Source: Zunongwangia atlantica 22II14-10F7
GTDB lineage: Bacteria; Bacteroidota; Bacteroidia; Flavobacteriales; Flavobacteriaceae
Reading direction: 5' to 3'
DNA length: 64,000 nucleotides
NCBI RefSeq assembly: GCF_002094855.1
Contig: NZ_ARYN01000015.1
Location: forward strand, 62,001 to 126,000
The position numbers and the translations under genes were made by a program. Each line of letters begins with the position of its first letter. The stretch's first letter is position 1. The notes under the pieces are model-generated. The model saw only the letters and a program-made list of their open reading frames with translations. It was not told the DNA's origin and did no database searches. Positions 53,361 through 62,597 of this stretch are shown one piece after another.

Positions 53361-54710
53361 ATGGCAAAATTTGAACTGAAATTACCTAAAATGGGAGAAA
53401 GTGTTGCTGAGGCAACCATAACCAGCTGGTTAAAAGAAGTAGGCGATACCATTGAAGCAGATGAACCGGTACTGGAAATAGCTACAGATAAAGTAGATAG
53501 CGAAGTGCCAAGTGAAGTAGATGGTAAGCTTGTAGAAATACTTTTTGAGGCAGATGATGTAGTTGAAGTTGGTCAAACGATTGCTATTATTGAAACCGAA
53601 GGTGACGTAGCCCAGGAAGAGGATTTGGATATCGATCTTGAAGAAAATGAAACTGATGAAGATAGCCAAGCAGATGCTGAGGAAGTAGAGCTACATGCAG
53701 CTGCAGCTGAAGCCGCAGTAGAAACGGCGAAGGAAACTGTAGGAAGTTCAGATTATTCAGATTCAGATCGTTTTTATTCTCCATTAGTAAAAAACATTGC
53801 TAAAGAAGAGAATATTAGCCTGGAAGAGTTGGAAACCGTTAAAGGTACCGGTAAAGATGGTCGTGTTACTAAAGATGATATTTTAGCTTATGTAGAAGAT
53901 CGTGGAAGCAAGTCAAAACCTTCAACCGCTAACAATACTACTTCAAAATCAGATCATTTAGAACCTGCTTTTAAAAATCAGGAGAATGTAGTGACTTCAG
54001 GAGAAGACGAGATTATTGAAATGAGCCGTATGGGGAAAATGATTAGTAAGCACATGATCGATAGTGTGCAAACTTCAGCCCATGTACAGTCTTTTATAGA
54101 AGTAGATGTAACCAATATCTGGAATTGGAGAAGCAAGCATAAGGAAGCTTTTCAGAAAAAAGAAGGCGAAAAACTAACATTTACGCCAATATTTATGGAA
54201 GCTGTAGCTAAGGCTATCCGTGATTTCCCATTGATCAATATCTCTGTAGATGGAGATAAGGTAATCAAAAAGAAAAACATCAATTTAGGGATGGCGGCAG
54301 CGCTTCCAGATGGGAATCTTATTGTTCCGGTAATTAAGAATGCAGATCGATTAAACCTTGTAGGAATGGCCAAGGCGGTAAACGACCTGGCAAATAGAGC
54401 AAGACAAAATAAGCTAAAACCAGATGATATTCAGGGTGGAACCTATACGGTAACCAATGTAGGTACATTTGGTAGTATTATGGGAACGCCAATTATCAAT
54501 CAGCCTCAGGTAGGGATTCTGGCTTTAGGTGCAATTAGAAAAATGCCTGCGGTAATTGAAACTCCAGAAGGTGATTTTATCGGGATTAGATATAAAATGA
54601 TCTTATCTCACAGTTACGATCATCGTGTTGTAAATGGTGCGCTAGGTGGGCAATTTGTACAACGTGTAGCTCAATACTTAGAAGGCTTCGATAAGAATAG
54701 AGAAATATAA
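53361..54710 (+). CDS. 2-oxo acid dehydrogenase E2 (dihydrolipoamide acyltransferase)
   Basis: A 449-residue acyltransferase subunit of a pyruvate- or branched-chain-type 2-oxo acid dehydrogenase. Order: lipoyl domain (1-80, lipoyl Lys44 in ATDKVDSEVPS), acidic linker, peripheral subunit-binding domain (about 137-178, YSPLVKNIAKEENISLEELETVKGTGKDGRVTKDD), linker, catalytic domain (about 215-449). The catalytic HxxxDG motif reads DHRVVNG (H421, Asn425 instead of Asp). No E1 or E3 genes adjoin it. A terminator follows. Confidence 0.9.
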   Translation: MAKFELKLPKMGESVAEATITSWLKEVGDTIEADEPVLEIATDKVDSEVPSEVDGKLVEILFEADDVVEVGQTIAIIETEGDVAQEEDLDIDLEENETDEDSQADAEEVELHAAAAEAAVETAKETVGSSDYSDSDRFYSPLVKNIAKEENISLEELETVKGTGKDGRVTKDDILAYVEDRGSKSKPSTANNTTSKSDHLEPAFKNQENVVTSGEDEIIEMSRMGKMISKHMIDSVQTSAHVQSFIEVDVTNIWNWRSKHKEAFQKKEGEKLTFTPIFMEAVAKAIRDFPLINISVDGDKVIKKKNINLGMAAALPDGNLIVPVIKNADRLNLVGMAKAVNDLANRARQNKLKPDDIQGGTYTVTNVGTFGSIMGTPIINQPQVGILALGAIRKMPAVIETPEGDFIGIRYKMILSHSYDHRVVNGALGGQFVQRVAQYLEGFDKNREI

Positions 54711-54727
54711 AATTAATGTATATAAAG

Positions 54728-54772
54728 AGAAACCGGGATTGCTTTTTATGGGGCGATTCCGGTTTTCTTTTT
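54728..54772 (+). terminator. Rho-independent terminator after the E2 gene
   Basis: Stem AACCGGGATTGC / GCGATTCCGGTTTT (54731-54766) with a loop of about 12 bases and T-rich tail. Confidence 0.75.
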
Positions 54773-54804
54773 ATATTGCTGTAAGAAAAATCAAACCTTA
54801 AAAG

Positions 54805-55578
54805 ATGGAATTAAAGCTTACAAAGCCTATTTGTTTTTTCGATCTGGAAACCACCGGAACGAACCTTGCCAAAGATAGGATTGTAGAAATAGCGATATTA
54901 AAAGTATATCCTAACGGAAACAAAGAAAGTAGAACCTGGTTGGTAAATCCAGAAATGGAGATTCCAAAAGAGGTTATTGCTATTCACGGAATTTCGAACG
55001 AGAAAGTGGCGAACGAGCCGACTTTTAAAGAATTATCCAAGCAAATCTACGACATGATAAAAGGTTGTGATCTTGGAGGCTATAATTCCAATCGTTTTGA
55101 TATACCACTTTTGGCTGAAGAATTACTACGTGCAGATATCGATTTTGATATGAAGAATATGCTTGCTGTAGATGTGCAGACGATTTTCCATAAAAAAGAG
55201 CAGCGAACTTTAGCTGCCGCTTTCAAGTTTTACTGCGGAAAAGATCTTATCGATGCGCACAGTGCCGCTGCAGATACTGAAGCGACTTACGAAGTTTTAA
55301 AATCTCAGCTAGATAAATACGAGGATTTAGAGAATGATATTAAGTGGTTGTCGCAATATAGTGCTCGCAAGAATTTTGCAGATTTTGCCGGTTTTATAAG
55401 CTTCAATAAAAAAGGAGAGGAAGTTTTCTCTTTTGGAAAATATAAAGGAAAGCTTGTAGAAGAGGTTTTAGAAAAGGAACCCGGTTATTTTGGTTGGTTA
55501 CAGAATGCCGATTTTCCACTATATACCAAGAAAGTATTAACCGCGATAAAATTGCGTAAGCTGAATACAAAACTTTAA
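54805..55578 (+). CDS. 3'-5' exonuclease (DnaQ-like) with C-terminal DUF3820-type domain
   Basis: A 257-residue DEDDh exonuclease. Exo I is FFDLETTGTN (about 12-21), Exo II lies near YNSNRFDIPLLAEELL (about 90-105) and Exo III is DAHSAAADTEAT (about 148-159). The C-terminal 60 residues (FSFGKYKGKLVEEVLEKEPGYFGWLQNADF) resemble the DUF3820 module found attached to DnaQ-type nucleases. Likely role in DNA repair or proofreading, partner not known. The next gene starts 2 bases after its stop. Confidence 0.9.
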   Translation: MELKLTKPICFFDLETTGTNLAKDRIVEIAILKVYPNGNKESRTWLVNPEMEIPKEVIAIHGISNEKVANEPTFKELSKQIYDMIKGCDLGGYNSNRFDIPLLAEELLRADIDFDMKNMLAVDVQTIFHKKEQRTLAAAFKFYCGKDLIDAHSAAADTEATYEVLKSQLDKYEDLENDIKWLSQYSARKNFADFAGFISFNKKGEEVFSFGKYKGKLVEEVLEKEPGYFGWLQNADFPLYTKKVLTAIKLRKLNTKL

Positions 55579-55580
55579 AA

Positions 55581-56519
55581 ATGCGGCTTCTGCTTCCTTT
55601 TTTTCTGTTTATTTCTGTGAGCGCTCTTGGGCAAAGAGCAGTGGGGCAGGTGGTAGATGCTGAAACTTTAGAGCCGTTACCTTACGTAAATATTGTTTTA
55701 GAGGAAGAAAAAATAGGAATTTCTACAGATAAAGAAGGTAGGTATTCTTTTGTAGTAAAAGATATAAGTGAAGATGCCGATGTTAAATTTAGTTATGTAG
55801 GTTACGAATCTAAATATGCGCAGTTAAAGGAATTAAAGGGAAAAGTAATTCGATTAAAACCTTCTGTAGATCATTTAGCTGAAGTTCGCTTATATACCAT
55901 AAAAGAAAAAAAACGACAAAGAATTAACGATTTTCGGCGTAAAGAAATCATTGGGCTTGGTAATTTTAGCGGCGGGCAATATCCGAGTATCGTTGCCAGA
56001 CATTATGATAAGCCGGAAAAGTTTGATGAAGGTTGTTTTATAAAAGATATTGAAGTCCGTTATTTTTCCGTAGAAAAAACACTTTATGGTAGTGCCAAAT
56101 TTAGATTGCGAATTATGGCGGTAGATGATGAAGGTAAACCTTCTTACGATTTACTAAGCGATGGTTTAATTATCCAAAAGGAGGCGAACCAGTTTAAAAG
56201 TAAAATTGATATGCTTCCTTATAAAATTCTGGTTCCTGAAGATGGATTTTTTGTAGCTGTAGAGCATTTATTTATTGAAGAAAATGGTTATTTTGAAGAA
56301 AAAGATTATCGTGTTAACGATACCATTATTTATCGTGATGTGAAATTGCATAAATATGGGCCGGTTTTTAGCGGAGTTTTAGAGGAATATGGAGAAAACT
56401 TTAATTCGTATTATAAGGACATTAATGGATGGCGAAAAATGAATTATTTAGATAATTCGAATGAAGTATTTTCTGGAATGCTACCCGTACCGGCATTCAA
56501 AATAACCTTAACAGACTAG
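55581..56519 (+). CDS. Carboxypeptidase-like regulatory domain protein
   Basis: A 312-residue exported protein: signal peptide MRLLLPFFLFISVSALGQ and a carboxypeptidase-D-regulatory-like domain (VGQVVDAETLEPLPYVNIVLEEEKIGISTDKEGRYSFVV, about 22-60, plus VKFSYVGYESKYAQLKELKGKVIRLKPSV). The C-terminal two thirds carry no named domain. Bacteroidota often use these as surface or outer-membrane-associated proteins. It is 2 bases after the exonuclease stop, so cotranscribed. Confidence 0.8.
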   Translation: MRLLLPFFLFISVSALGQRAVGQVVDAETLEPLPYVNIVLEEEKIGISTDKEGRYSFVVKDISEDADVKFSYVGYESKYAQLKELKGKVIRLKPSVDHLAEVRLYTIKEKKRQRINDFRRKEIIGLGNFSGGQYPSIVARHYDKPEKFDEGCFIKDIEVRYFSVEKTLYGSAKFRLRIMAVDDEGKPSYDLLSDGLIIQKEANQFKSKIDMLPYKILVPEDGFFVAVEHLFIEENGYFEEKDYRVNDTIIYRDVKLHKYGPVFSGVLEEYGENFNSYYKDINGWRKMNYLDNSNEVFSGMLPVPAFKITLTD

Positions 56520-56554
56520 TTGATAGACTAAAAGAACAGATTAAAAGTATTGCA

Positions 56555-57169
56555 ATGAAGCTTATTTGTATAGGTAGAAATTATACCGATCATATTGCCG
56601 AGTTAGAAAATGAAAAGCCAGAAGATCCAGTAGTTTTTCAGAAACCAGATACGGCGATATTATTAAAAAAACAGCCCTTTTTTATTCCAGATTTCTCTAA
56701 TGATGTGCATTATGAAGTAGAACTTCTGGTTAAAATTACACGAGTAGGAAAACATATTCAGCCCAAATTTGCTCATAAATACTATGACGAAATAGGTTTA
56801 GGGATCGATTTTACGGCCAGGGATCTTCAGGCAAAACTAAAATCTAAAGGACTTCCCTGGGAAAAAGCAAAAGGATTTGATGGTGCTGCGGTAATTGGTG
56901 AAAAATGGCTGGATAAAAATCAGTTTTCAGATTTAAACAATATTAATTTTAGTTTAAAAAAGAATGACGAAATTGTACAAAATGGCAATAGTTCTTTAAT
57001 GCTTTGGAAAATTGACGAACTAATTGCTTATCTTTCAACATTCTTTACTTTAAAGATAGGAGATATTATCTTTACCGGTACGCCGGCTGGTGTTGGCCCG
57101 GTTGCTCCAGAAGATAATCTAACCGGATTTATCGAAAAGGAAGAAATTTTTTCTATAAATATCAAATAA
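56555..57169 (+). CDS. FAH-family hydrolase/decarboxylase-like protein
   Basis: A 204-residue enzyme with the fumarylacetoacetase (FAH) fold, shorter than fahA. It begins KLICIGRNYTDHIAELENEKPEDPVVFQKP. Metal-binding positions appear in DVHYEVELLVKI (E, E) and GLGIDFTARDLQAKLK (D, with lysine); the end FTGTPAGVGPVAPED is typical for the family. The exact reaction is unproven; members include acylpyruvate hydrolases. Gap to the Hpt gene is 4 bases. Confidence 0.88.
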   Translation: MKLICIGRNYTDHIAELENEKPEDPVVFQKPDTAILLKKQPFFIPDFSNDVHYEVELLVKITRVGKHIQPKFAHKYYDEIGLGIDFTARDLQAKLKSKGLPWEKAKGFDGAAVIGEKWLDKNQFSDLNNINFSLKKNDEIVQNGNSSLMLWKIDELIAYLSTFFTLKIGDIIFTGTPAGVGPVAPEDNLTGFIEKEEIFSINIK

Positions 57170-57173
57170 CCCC

Positions 57174-57512
57174 ATGAGTAGCTACGATTTAAAAGATGTA
57201 GAAGAAATGGCAGGCGGTGATCAGGAATTTATGCTTGTAGTAGTACAAACTTTTCTTGAAGAGATCCCACCAGATGTTGCCGCGATGAATGAAGCTATAG
57301 ATAATGGAAACGCAAATCTTGCCTACAGTTTTGCCCATAAAATGAAACCAAATCTAAAGTTATTTGGTTTAGAACTAATGCCTGAAATAACGATTATCGA
57401 GCAATGGTCTAAACAAGGGAAAAACCAAGACGATGCTCCAAAAGCTGCAAAAATAATAACAGCTAAGGTAGAGCAGGTTTGTGTAGAATTAAAAGAAGAC
57501 TTTAATCTGTAA
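57174..57512 (+). CDS. Histidine phosphotransfer (Hpt) domain protein
   Basis: A 112-residue cytoplasmic Hpt protein. Helical bundle with the phospho-acceptor His in [18 protein letters not shown] (H55; the family norm is HxLKG) and acidic N-terminal region ([16 protein letters not shown]). It could shuttle phosphate between histidine kinases and response regulators. No partner is adjacent, and its stop shares one base with the cinA start. Confidence 0.88.
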   Translation: MSSYDLKDVEEMAGGDQEFMLVVVQTFLEEIPPDVAAMNEAIDNGNANLAYSFAHKMKPNLKLFGLELMPEITIIEQWSKQGKNQDDAPKAAKIITAKVEQVCVELKEDFNL

Positions 57513-58762
57513 TGAACGCAGAGATTATAACAATTGGGGACGAGATTCTTATCGGCCAGATTGTAGATACCAATTCGGCTTACATCGCCAAAGAACTAAA
57601 TAAAATAGGGGTTAGTGTTCATCAAATAACTTCAGTAGAGGATGAATGGAACCATATTTTAACCACGCTAAGCGAAGCCCAGAAAAGAGCAGATATCGTA
57701 ATTATTACTGGCGGGCTTGGGCCTACTAAAGATGATATTACCAAAAAATGTCTTTGCGAATTTTTTAATGATACGCTGGTAAAAGACGAAGTGGTTTTGG
57801 CGCATGTCGAAGAACTTTTTAAAAAGTATATCGATACTCCAATTTCAGATCTTAATAGAATGCAGGCGTTGGTGCCTTCTAAAGCAGAGGTTTTAAAGAA
57901 TAGCTTTGGGACTGCTCCCGGGATGTGGTTAAAAAAAGACGATACTGTTTTTATTTCTATGCCGGGCGTGCCTTACGAGATGAAAGCATTAATGCAGGAT
58001 GAGGTGATTCCAAGAATAAGACAACGCTTTAAAAGACCTTTTATTTTGCATAAAACAGTGCTGACTTTCGGGATGGGGGAAAGTGCTATTGCTGAAAAAA
58101 TTGAATCCTGGGAAGAAGCTTTACCGGCTCATATACGCTTGGCTTATTTGCCAAATTTGGGTAAAGTACGTTTACGCTTAAGTACAAAAGGTAGTGATCC
58201 TGAAAAAATGGAACAGGAAGTGGATGATCAAATTACTTCACTTTGCCAGATTATTGGAGATATAATAAAAGGAGTAGAGGAAGAAGATCCTATAGAAGTT
58301 CAGATTGGTAATTTATTAAAAGAAAAAAATGCCAGCCTGGCTACTGCTGAAAGTTTTACAGGAGGAAGGTTAGCTTCTATATTTACCAAATATGCTGGTT
58401 CTTCATCTTTCTTTAAAGGAAGCGTGGTTGCGTATGCTACTGAAGCTAAAGTGAATATTCTGGGAGTATCCCAAGATCTTATCGATAAAAATTCTGTAGT
58501 AAGTAATGAAGTAGCTTGTGAAATGGCTAGAAAAGTAAAAGCTTTATACCAAACCGATTATGCTATCGCTACAACAGGAAATGCAGGGCCGTCTAAAGGA
58601 GATAGCGATGCAGATGTTGGTACCGTTGTTTTAGCAATTGCTACACCAGATGATGTATTTGCCAGAGAATTTAATTTTGGTAATCATCGAGATAAGGTTG
58701 TGGGGAAGGCTGTTAATAAATGTATGGAGCTGGTGTTAGATGAGATTTATAGCCATAAATAG
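57512..58762 (+). CDS. cinA: CinA-family nicotinamide-mononucleotide amidase/competence-damage protein
   Basis: A 416-residue two-domain protein. The N-terminal molybdopterin-binding-like domain has [23 protein letters not shown] (about 3-25), [11 protein letters not shown] (about 70-80) and [15 protein letters not shown]; the C-terminal CinA deamidase domain has [24 protein letters not shown] (about 275-298) and [24 protein letters not shown]. It converts nicotinamide mononucleotide to nicotinate mononucleotide and can hydrolyse ADP-ribose. It overlaps the Hpt gene by one base. Confidence 0.95.
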   Translation: MNAEIITIGDEILIGQIVDTNSAYIAKELNKIGVSVHQITSVEDEWNHILTTLSEAQKRADIVIITGGLGPTKDDITKKCLCEFFNDTLVKDEVVLAHVEELFKKYIDTPISDLNRMQALVPSKAEVLKNSFGTAPGMWLKKDDTVFISMPGVPYEMKALMQDEVIPRIRQRFKRPFILHKTVLTFGMGESAIAEKIESWEEALPAHIRLAYLPNLGKVRLRLSTKGSDPEKMEQEVDDQITSLCQIIGDIIKGVEEEDPIEVQIGNLLKEKNASLATAESFTGGRLASIFTKYAGSSSFFKGSVVAYATEAKVNILGVSQDLIDKNSVVSNEVACEMARKVKALYQTDYAIATTGNAGPSKGDSDADVGTVVLAIATPDDVFAREFNFGNHRDKVVGKAVNKCMELVLDEIYSHK

Positions 58763-58902
58763 GCGGAAATTAGTCAATAATTTCATACTCAATATTAACG
58801 AAAATAATATCGTAAATTTTTTTTACAGAATGTGTTGTGAATTAGGTATAAAAATCGTTAATTTGCACCCTGTTTTGAAATAACGAGATAAAGTATAGAG
58901 CA

Positions 58903-59142
58903 ATGTCAAGAGTTTGTGAACTTACAGGTAAAAAAGCGATGGTTGGGAACAATGTTTCTCACGCAATGAATAAAACCAAGCGTAAATTTAACGCTAACCT
59001 GGTAAAGAAACGTTTTTTTATTCCTGAAGAGGATAAATGGATCACTTTAAAAGTGTCTACCTCTGCGCTTAAAAATATTAACAAGAAAGGAATCTCTGCC
59101 GTTATTAAAGAGGCTAGAGCAAAAGGATTTCTTCAAAAATAA
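58903..59142 (+). CDS. rpmB: 50S ribosomal protein L28
   Basis: A 79-residue L28: SRVCELTGKKAMVGNNVSHAMNKTKRKFNANLVKKRFFIPEEDKWITLKVST is the full characteristic sequence, with a single Cys in the N-terminal zinc-like region. First of a co-transcribed rpmB-rpmG-DUF4295 set with short gaps (26 and 8 bases). Confidence 0.97.
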   Translation: MSRVCELTGKKAMVGNNVSHAMNKTKRKFNANLVKKRFFIPEEDKWITLKVSTSALKNINKKGISAVIKEARAKGFLQK

Positions 59143-59168
59143 TCCTTTACTTATAAAAACAAATTAAG

Positions 59169-59351
59169 ATGGCAAAGAAAGGAAACAGAGTACAGGTTAT
59201 TTTAGAGTGTACCGAGCATAAAGCTTCTGGTCAACCAGGTACATCAAGATACATTACTACGAAGAATAAAAAGAATACACCGGATAGAATGGAGTTAAAG
59301 AAATTTAACCCAATCTTGAAAAAAATGACGGTTCATAAAGAGATTAAATAA
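59169..59351 (+). CDS. rpmG: 50S ribosomal protein L33
   Basis: A 60-residue L33: [53 protein letters not shown]. Only one Cys (ECTEHK) is present, so it is the non-zinc-ribbon type. It sits 26 bases after rpmB. Confidence 0.97.
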   Translation: MAKKGNRVQVILECTEHKASGQPGTSRYITTKNKKNTPDRMELKKFNPILKKMTVHKEIK

Positions 59352-59359
59352 TTTGAGTC

Positions 59360-59509
59360 ATGGCAAAGAAATCAGTTGCAGCATTACAAACAGGATCTAA
59401 GAGATTAACCAAAGCTATTAAAATGGTTAAATCTCCTAAAACAGGTGCATATACTTTCGTTGAAGCTATTATGGCTCCTGAAGAAGTTAACGATTATCTT
59501 AAAAAGTAA
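59360..59509 (+). CDS. DUF4295 small protein (49 residues)
   Basis: ATG at 59360, stop at 59507-59509. The 49-residue protein begins MAKKSVAALQTGSKRLTKA, then IKMVKSPKTGAYTFVEAIM and ends EEVNDYLKK. It is basic and fits DUF4295, a small Bacteroidota family next to rpmB and rpmG. It lies 8 bases after rpmG, in the same transcript. A role on or near the ribosome is likely from position and charge but unproven. It is too short to be found by length-based gene finding. Confidence 0.88.
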   Translation: MAKKSVAALQTGSKRLTKAIKMVKSPKTGAYTFVEAIMAPEEVNDYLKK

Positions 59510-59539
59510 TCGAATAAAAAATTTATAATTTTTTTAAAA

Positions 59540-59576
59540 GGCCGTCCTGATTTGTTATCTGGACGGCTTTTTCTTT
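59540..59576 (+). terminator. Terminator after rpmB-rpmG-DUF4295
   Basis: Stem GCCGTCC (59541-59547) / GGACGGC (59561-59567) with a 13-base loop and T-rich tail. Confidence 0.85.
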
Positions 59577-59650
59577 TTATGTATATTTACCCCTAATTAC
59601 AAAGTCCTTTTTTTAGTTAGGACTATTCTCATTAAAACTAACAATCAAAA

Positions 59651-60601
59651 ATGAGTTTATTTAAAAAGATTTTTTCAAAAGAAAAGAAAGAAACTCTCGA
59701 TAAAGGGCTAGAAAAAAGTAAGACCAGCTTTTTCTCCAAAATGAGTAAAGCTGTAGCCGGAAAATCTAAAGTAGATGATGAGGTTTTAGATGATCTTGAA
59801 GATGTTCTGGTAAGTAGTGATGTGGGTGTTGCTACAACAATTAAAATTATAAACCGAATTGAAGATCGAGTAGCTAAAGATAAATATTTAGGTACAGACG
59901 AACTTAACCAGATTCTACGCGAAGAAATTGCAGGTTTACTATCTGAAACCAATTCTGGTAATGCAACAGATTTTACTGTTCCAGCTAAAAAGCCTTATGT
60001 AATGATGGTGGTTGGGGTAAATGGAGTTGGTAAAACAACGACTATTGGTAAACTTGCCAATCAATTTAAAAGTCGCGGATTAAAAGTAGTTTTAGGGGCA
60101 GCCGATACCTTTAGAGCAGCAGCGATAGATCAATTACAGGTTTGGGCAGAACGTACAGATGTACCCATTATCAAACAATCTATGGGAAGTGACCCTGCTT
60201 CTGTAGCTTTTGATACTGTGCAAAGCGCTGTAAAAATGGATGCCGATGTAGTACTTATTGATACCGCGGGAAGATTACATAATAAGGTAAATCTTATGAA
60301 AGAACTTTCTAAAGTAAAAAGAGTGATGCAAAAAGTAATTCCAGATGCACCACATGAAGTACTTTTAGTTTTAGATGGTTCTACCGGGCAAAATGCTTTT
60401 GAACAGGCTAAGCAATTTACCGCCGCTACTGAAGTTACCTCTCTAGCCGTAACCAAGCTGGATGGAACTGCAAAAGGTGGTGTAGTGATTGGTATTAGCG
60501 ACCAGTTCCAAATTCCGGTAAAATATATAGGTGTAGGAGAACGTGTAGAAGATCTTCAGGTGTTCAATAAATTTGAATTTGTAGATTCTTTTTTCAAATA
60601 A
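59651..60601 (+). CDS. ftsY: Signal recognition particle receptor FtsY
   Basis: A 316-residue membrane-associated SRP GTPase. N-terminal helical N domain (SLFKKIFSKEKKETLDKGLEKSKTSFFSKM), then the NG domain: P-loop GVNGVGKTTTIGKLA (about 122-136), DTFRAAAIDQL (about 155-165), DTAGRLHNKVNLM (about 205-217) and TKLDGTAKGG (about 270-279). The acidic A domain of E. coli FtsY is absent, as is usual in this lineage. It receives ribosomes delivered by SRP (4.5S-type RNA at 42675). Confidence 0.97.
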   Translation: MSLFKKIFSKEKKETLDKGLEKSKTSFFSKMSKAVAGKSKVDDEVLDDLEDVLVSSDVGVATTIKIINRIEDRVAKDKYLGTDELNQILREEIAGLLSETNSGNATDFTVPAKKPYVMMVVGVNGVGKTTTIGKLANQFKSRGLKVVLGAADTFRAAAIDQLQVWAERTDVPIIKQSMGSDPASVAFDTVQSAVKMDADVVLIDTAGRLHNKVNLMKELSKVKRVMQKVIPDAPHEVLLVLDGSTGQNAFEQAKQFTAATEVTSLAVTKLDGTAKGGVVIGISDQFQIPVKYIGVGERVEDLQVFNKFEFVDSFFK

Positions 60602-60938
60602 TCTTTGCTTATTTTATCGATTTTAAGCTAGTATTTTTTACAGGTTTAAGATATTATCATTTCAGTTTTTATAGATTTCTGAAGTTTTTTTGATTGCAAC
60701 TCATTTTCAGAAATGATTATTTTTCGGAAATATATTAGTGTTTTAAAAACTATTTTATCGGCACTGCCAAAGCTTATAATACTCCGAGGCTTGCCTCGAA
60801 ATTAAAAATTTGTTTCGAATGAATGCCTTATGGACTTGCACCTAGGTAGTTTACTCCGAAGAAAATATAATTTGAATAAGATTTGTTCATTAGAACATAC
60901 AAATAAACTAACCAATATTAACCAACTAACCACCCCAT
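60602..60938. other. 337-bp intergenic region after ftsY
   Basis: It contains no gene. It holds dispersed repeat copy D (60756-60855), preceded by a near-palindrome (60735-60751, TAGTGTTTTAAAAACTA). No convincing terminator for ftsY and no TAnnTTTG for the amidase gene were found. Confidence 0.6.
60756..60855 (+). repeat. Dispersed repeat copy D (100 bp, best conserved)
   Basis: Begins TATCGGCACTGCCAAAG, has CGAGGC-TT-GCCTCG (perfect 6-bp hairpin), the core CTCGAAATTAAAAATTTG and ends ACCTAGGTAGTTTACTC. It agrees closely with copy B over the whole length. Unlike the others it lies between two co-directional genes, about 155 bases after ftsY. Confidence 0.85.
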
Positions 60939-62597
60939 ATGAAAAAGATCTTATTCTTGTGCGGAATATTGGCCATCATAGGCTGTAAAAAAGATAAAGA
61001 AAGTAATAAGGATTCTCAGGAAATTGTAGTTTCAGATTCAACTGGTACTAGCGAATATCAGGGAGATGTAATGCTAGAATTTAAGGTTTTAGATTCTAAA
61101 TATATCGAGAATGACGTGCTTTGGTCTCCGTTTGAAATCGAACTCTATAAAGTTACAGAAAAGAAATACGATAGTTTAAAATCGTTAATTCTTGAAAAAT
61201 CTGTGACAGAATTACAAAGTGCGATCGCAAAAGAAGAACTTACCTACGAAGAGCTTACTCTATTTTATTTATATAGAATGCGAAAGTTAGATCGTGAAAA
61301 TGAACTTTCTTTAAATTCTGTAATAGCGATTAATCCAGATGTGTTAACCGAAGCTCGTTTAAAGGATAGAAATTATAAAAATACCGAGAATAAAAGTCCT
61401 ATTTATGGGATACCGGTATTGCTAAAAGATAATATTAATACAGCTACGATGCCAACAACGGCCGGAGCTGTAGCGCTGCAAGGAAATACAACACCTAATG
61501 CTTTTATCACGAATCAATTAGAAAGTAGCGGAGCAATTATTTTAGGTAAAGCAAATCTTAGTGAATGGGCTTATTTTTTCTGTAAAGGATGTCCTAGTGG
61601 ATATTCTGCAGTAGGAGGGCAAACTTTAAATCCTTACGGGCGTAGGTTTTTTGATACTGGAGGTTCCAGCTCTGGTAGTGGTGTTGCAGTGGCTGCTAAT
61701 TTCGCTCCTTTGGCAGTAGGATCTGAAACTTCAGGATCTATACTTTCACCATCCAGTCAGAATAGTTTGGTGGGATTAAAACCAACAATCGGACTTTTAA
61801 GTAGAACGGGAATTGTTCCTATTTCAAGCACCTTAGATACTCCGGGGCCAATGACAAAAACCGTTATGGATAATGCTATTTTGTTAAGTGCTATGGCGGG
61901 AAGAGATACGAGCGACGCGAAAGTTTTTGCTGATTCTATTAAAGTGACTACAGATTATTATTCGGCTTTAACTGATACCACTAGTTTGCGCGGAGTAAGG
62001 TTAGGTGTGATAAAAGAACTTACTGAAGATTCTTTATATAATAGAGCAATTAATGAACTTAAAAAAGTTGGAGCTCAAATCGTCGAATTTGAGGCTGAAG
62101 ATATTAAATTAGCTAATTTTCTAAGATTATTAAATCTTGATATGAAAAAAGACCTTCCTGCTTATTTAGAACGTTATGGCAAAAGAGTAGATGTAAGATC
62201 TGTAGAAGATATAATGGCTTTTAATGTTGAAGATTCAGTGCAACGTGCTCCTTACGGGCAGGGATTGTTTGAAGGAATTGTAAAGGATACCGCTTCAGCA
62301 GAAGAATTTCAGGCAATAAAAGATACCCTTAAAATACGCGGAAAACGATTTTTCGATATCCCGATGAAAGAGTATGATCTGGATGGGATTCTTTCGATAA
62401 ATAATTATCATGCCGGCTTTGCTGCGGTTGCAGAATATCCTGCGATCACTGTACCTATGGGCTATGACGATATTGGGGAACCTAAAGGTTTAACTTTTAT
62501 TTCTATTCCTTATTCTGAACAAAATTTATTACGCTGGGCTTATGCTTACGAGCAGGAATCGCAGCAACGTAAACCACCAAAAGACTATTCTAAGTAA
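60939..62597 (+). CDS. Amidase-family lipoprotein
   Basis: A 552-residue exported protein: lipobox IIGC, Cys about 16, then an amidase-signature (AS) domain. Catalytic triad residues can be seen: Lys in VLLKDNINTA (about 160), first Ser in GGSSSGSGVAVA and the nucleophile Ser in AVGSETSGSILSPSSQ (about 260-275), followed by GLKPTIGLLSRTGIVPIS. It hydrolyses amides, with unknown substrate, in the periplasm or on the surface. Its stop shares one base with the next gene. Confidence 0.92.
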   Translation: MKKILFLCGILAIIGCKKDKESNKDSQEIVVSDSTGTSEYQGDVMLEFKVLDSKYIENDVLWSPFEIELYKVTEKKYDSLKSLILEKSVTELQSAIAKEELTYEELTLFYLYRMRKLDRENELSLNSVIAINPDVLTEARLKDRNYKNTENKSPIYGIPVLLKDNINTATMPTTAGAVALQGNTTPNAFITNQLESSGAIILGKANLSEWAYFFCKGCPSGYSAVGGQTLNPYGRRFFDTGGSSSGSGVAVAANFAPLAVGSETSGSILSPSSQNSLVGLKPTIGLLSRTGIVPISSTLDTPGPMTKTVMDNAILLSAMAGRDTSDAKVFADSIKVTTDYYSALTDTTSLRGVRLGVIKELTEDSLYNRAINELKKVGAQIVEFEAEDIKLANFLRLLNLDMKKDLPAYLERYGKRVDVRSVEDIMAFNVEDSVQRAPYGQGLFEGIVKDTASAEEFQAIKDTLKIRGKRFFDIPMKEYDLDGILSINNYHAGFAAVAEYPAITVPMGYDDIGEPKGLTFISIPYSEQNLLRWAYAYEQESQQRKPPKDYSK

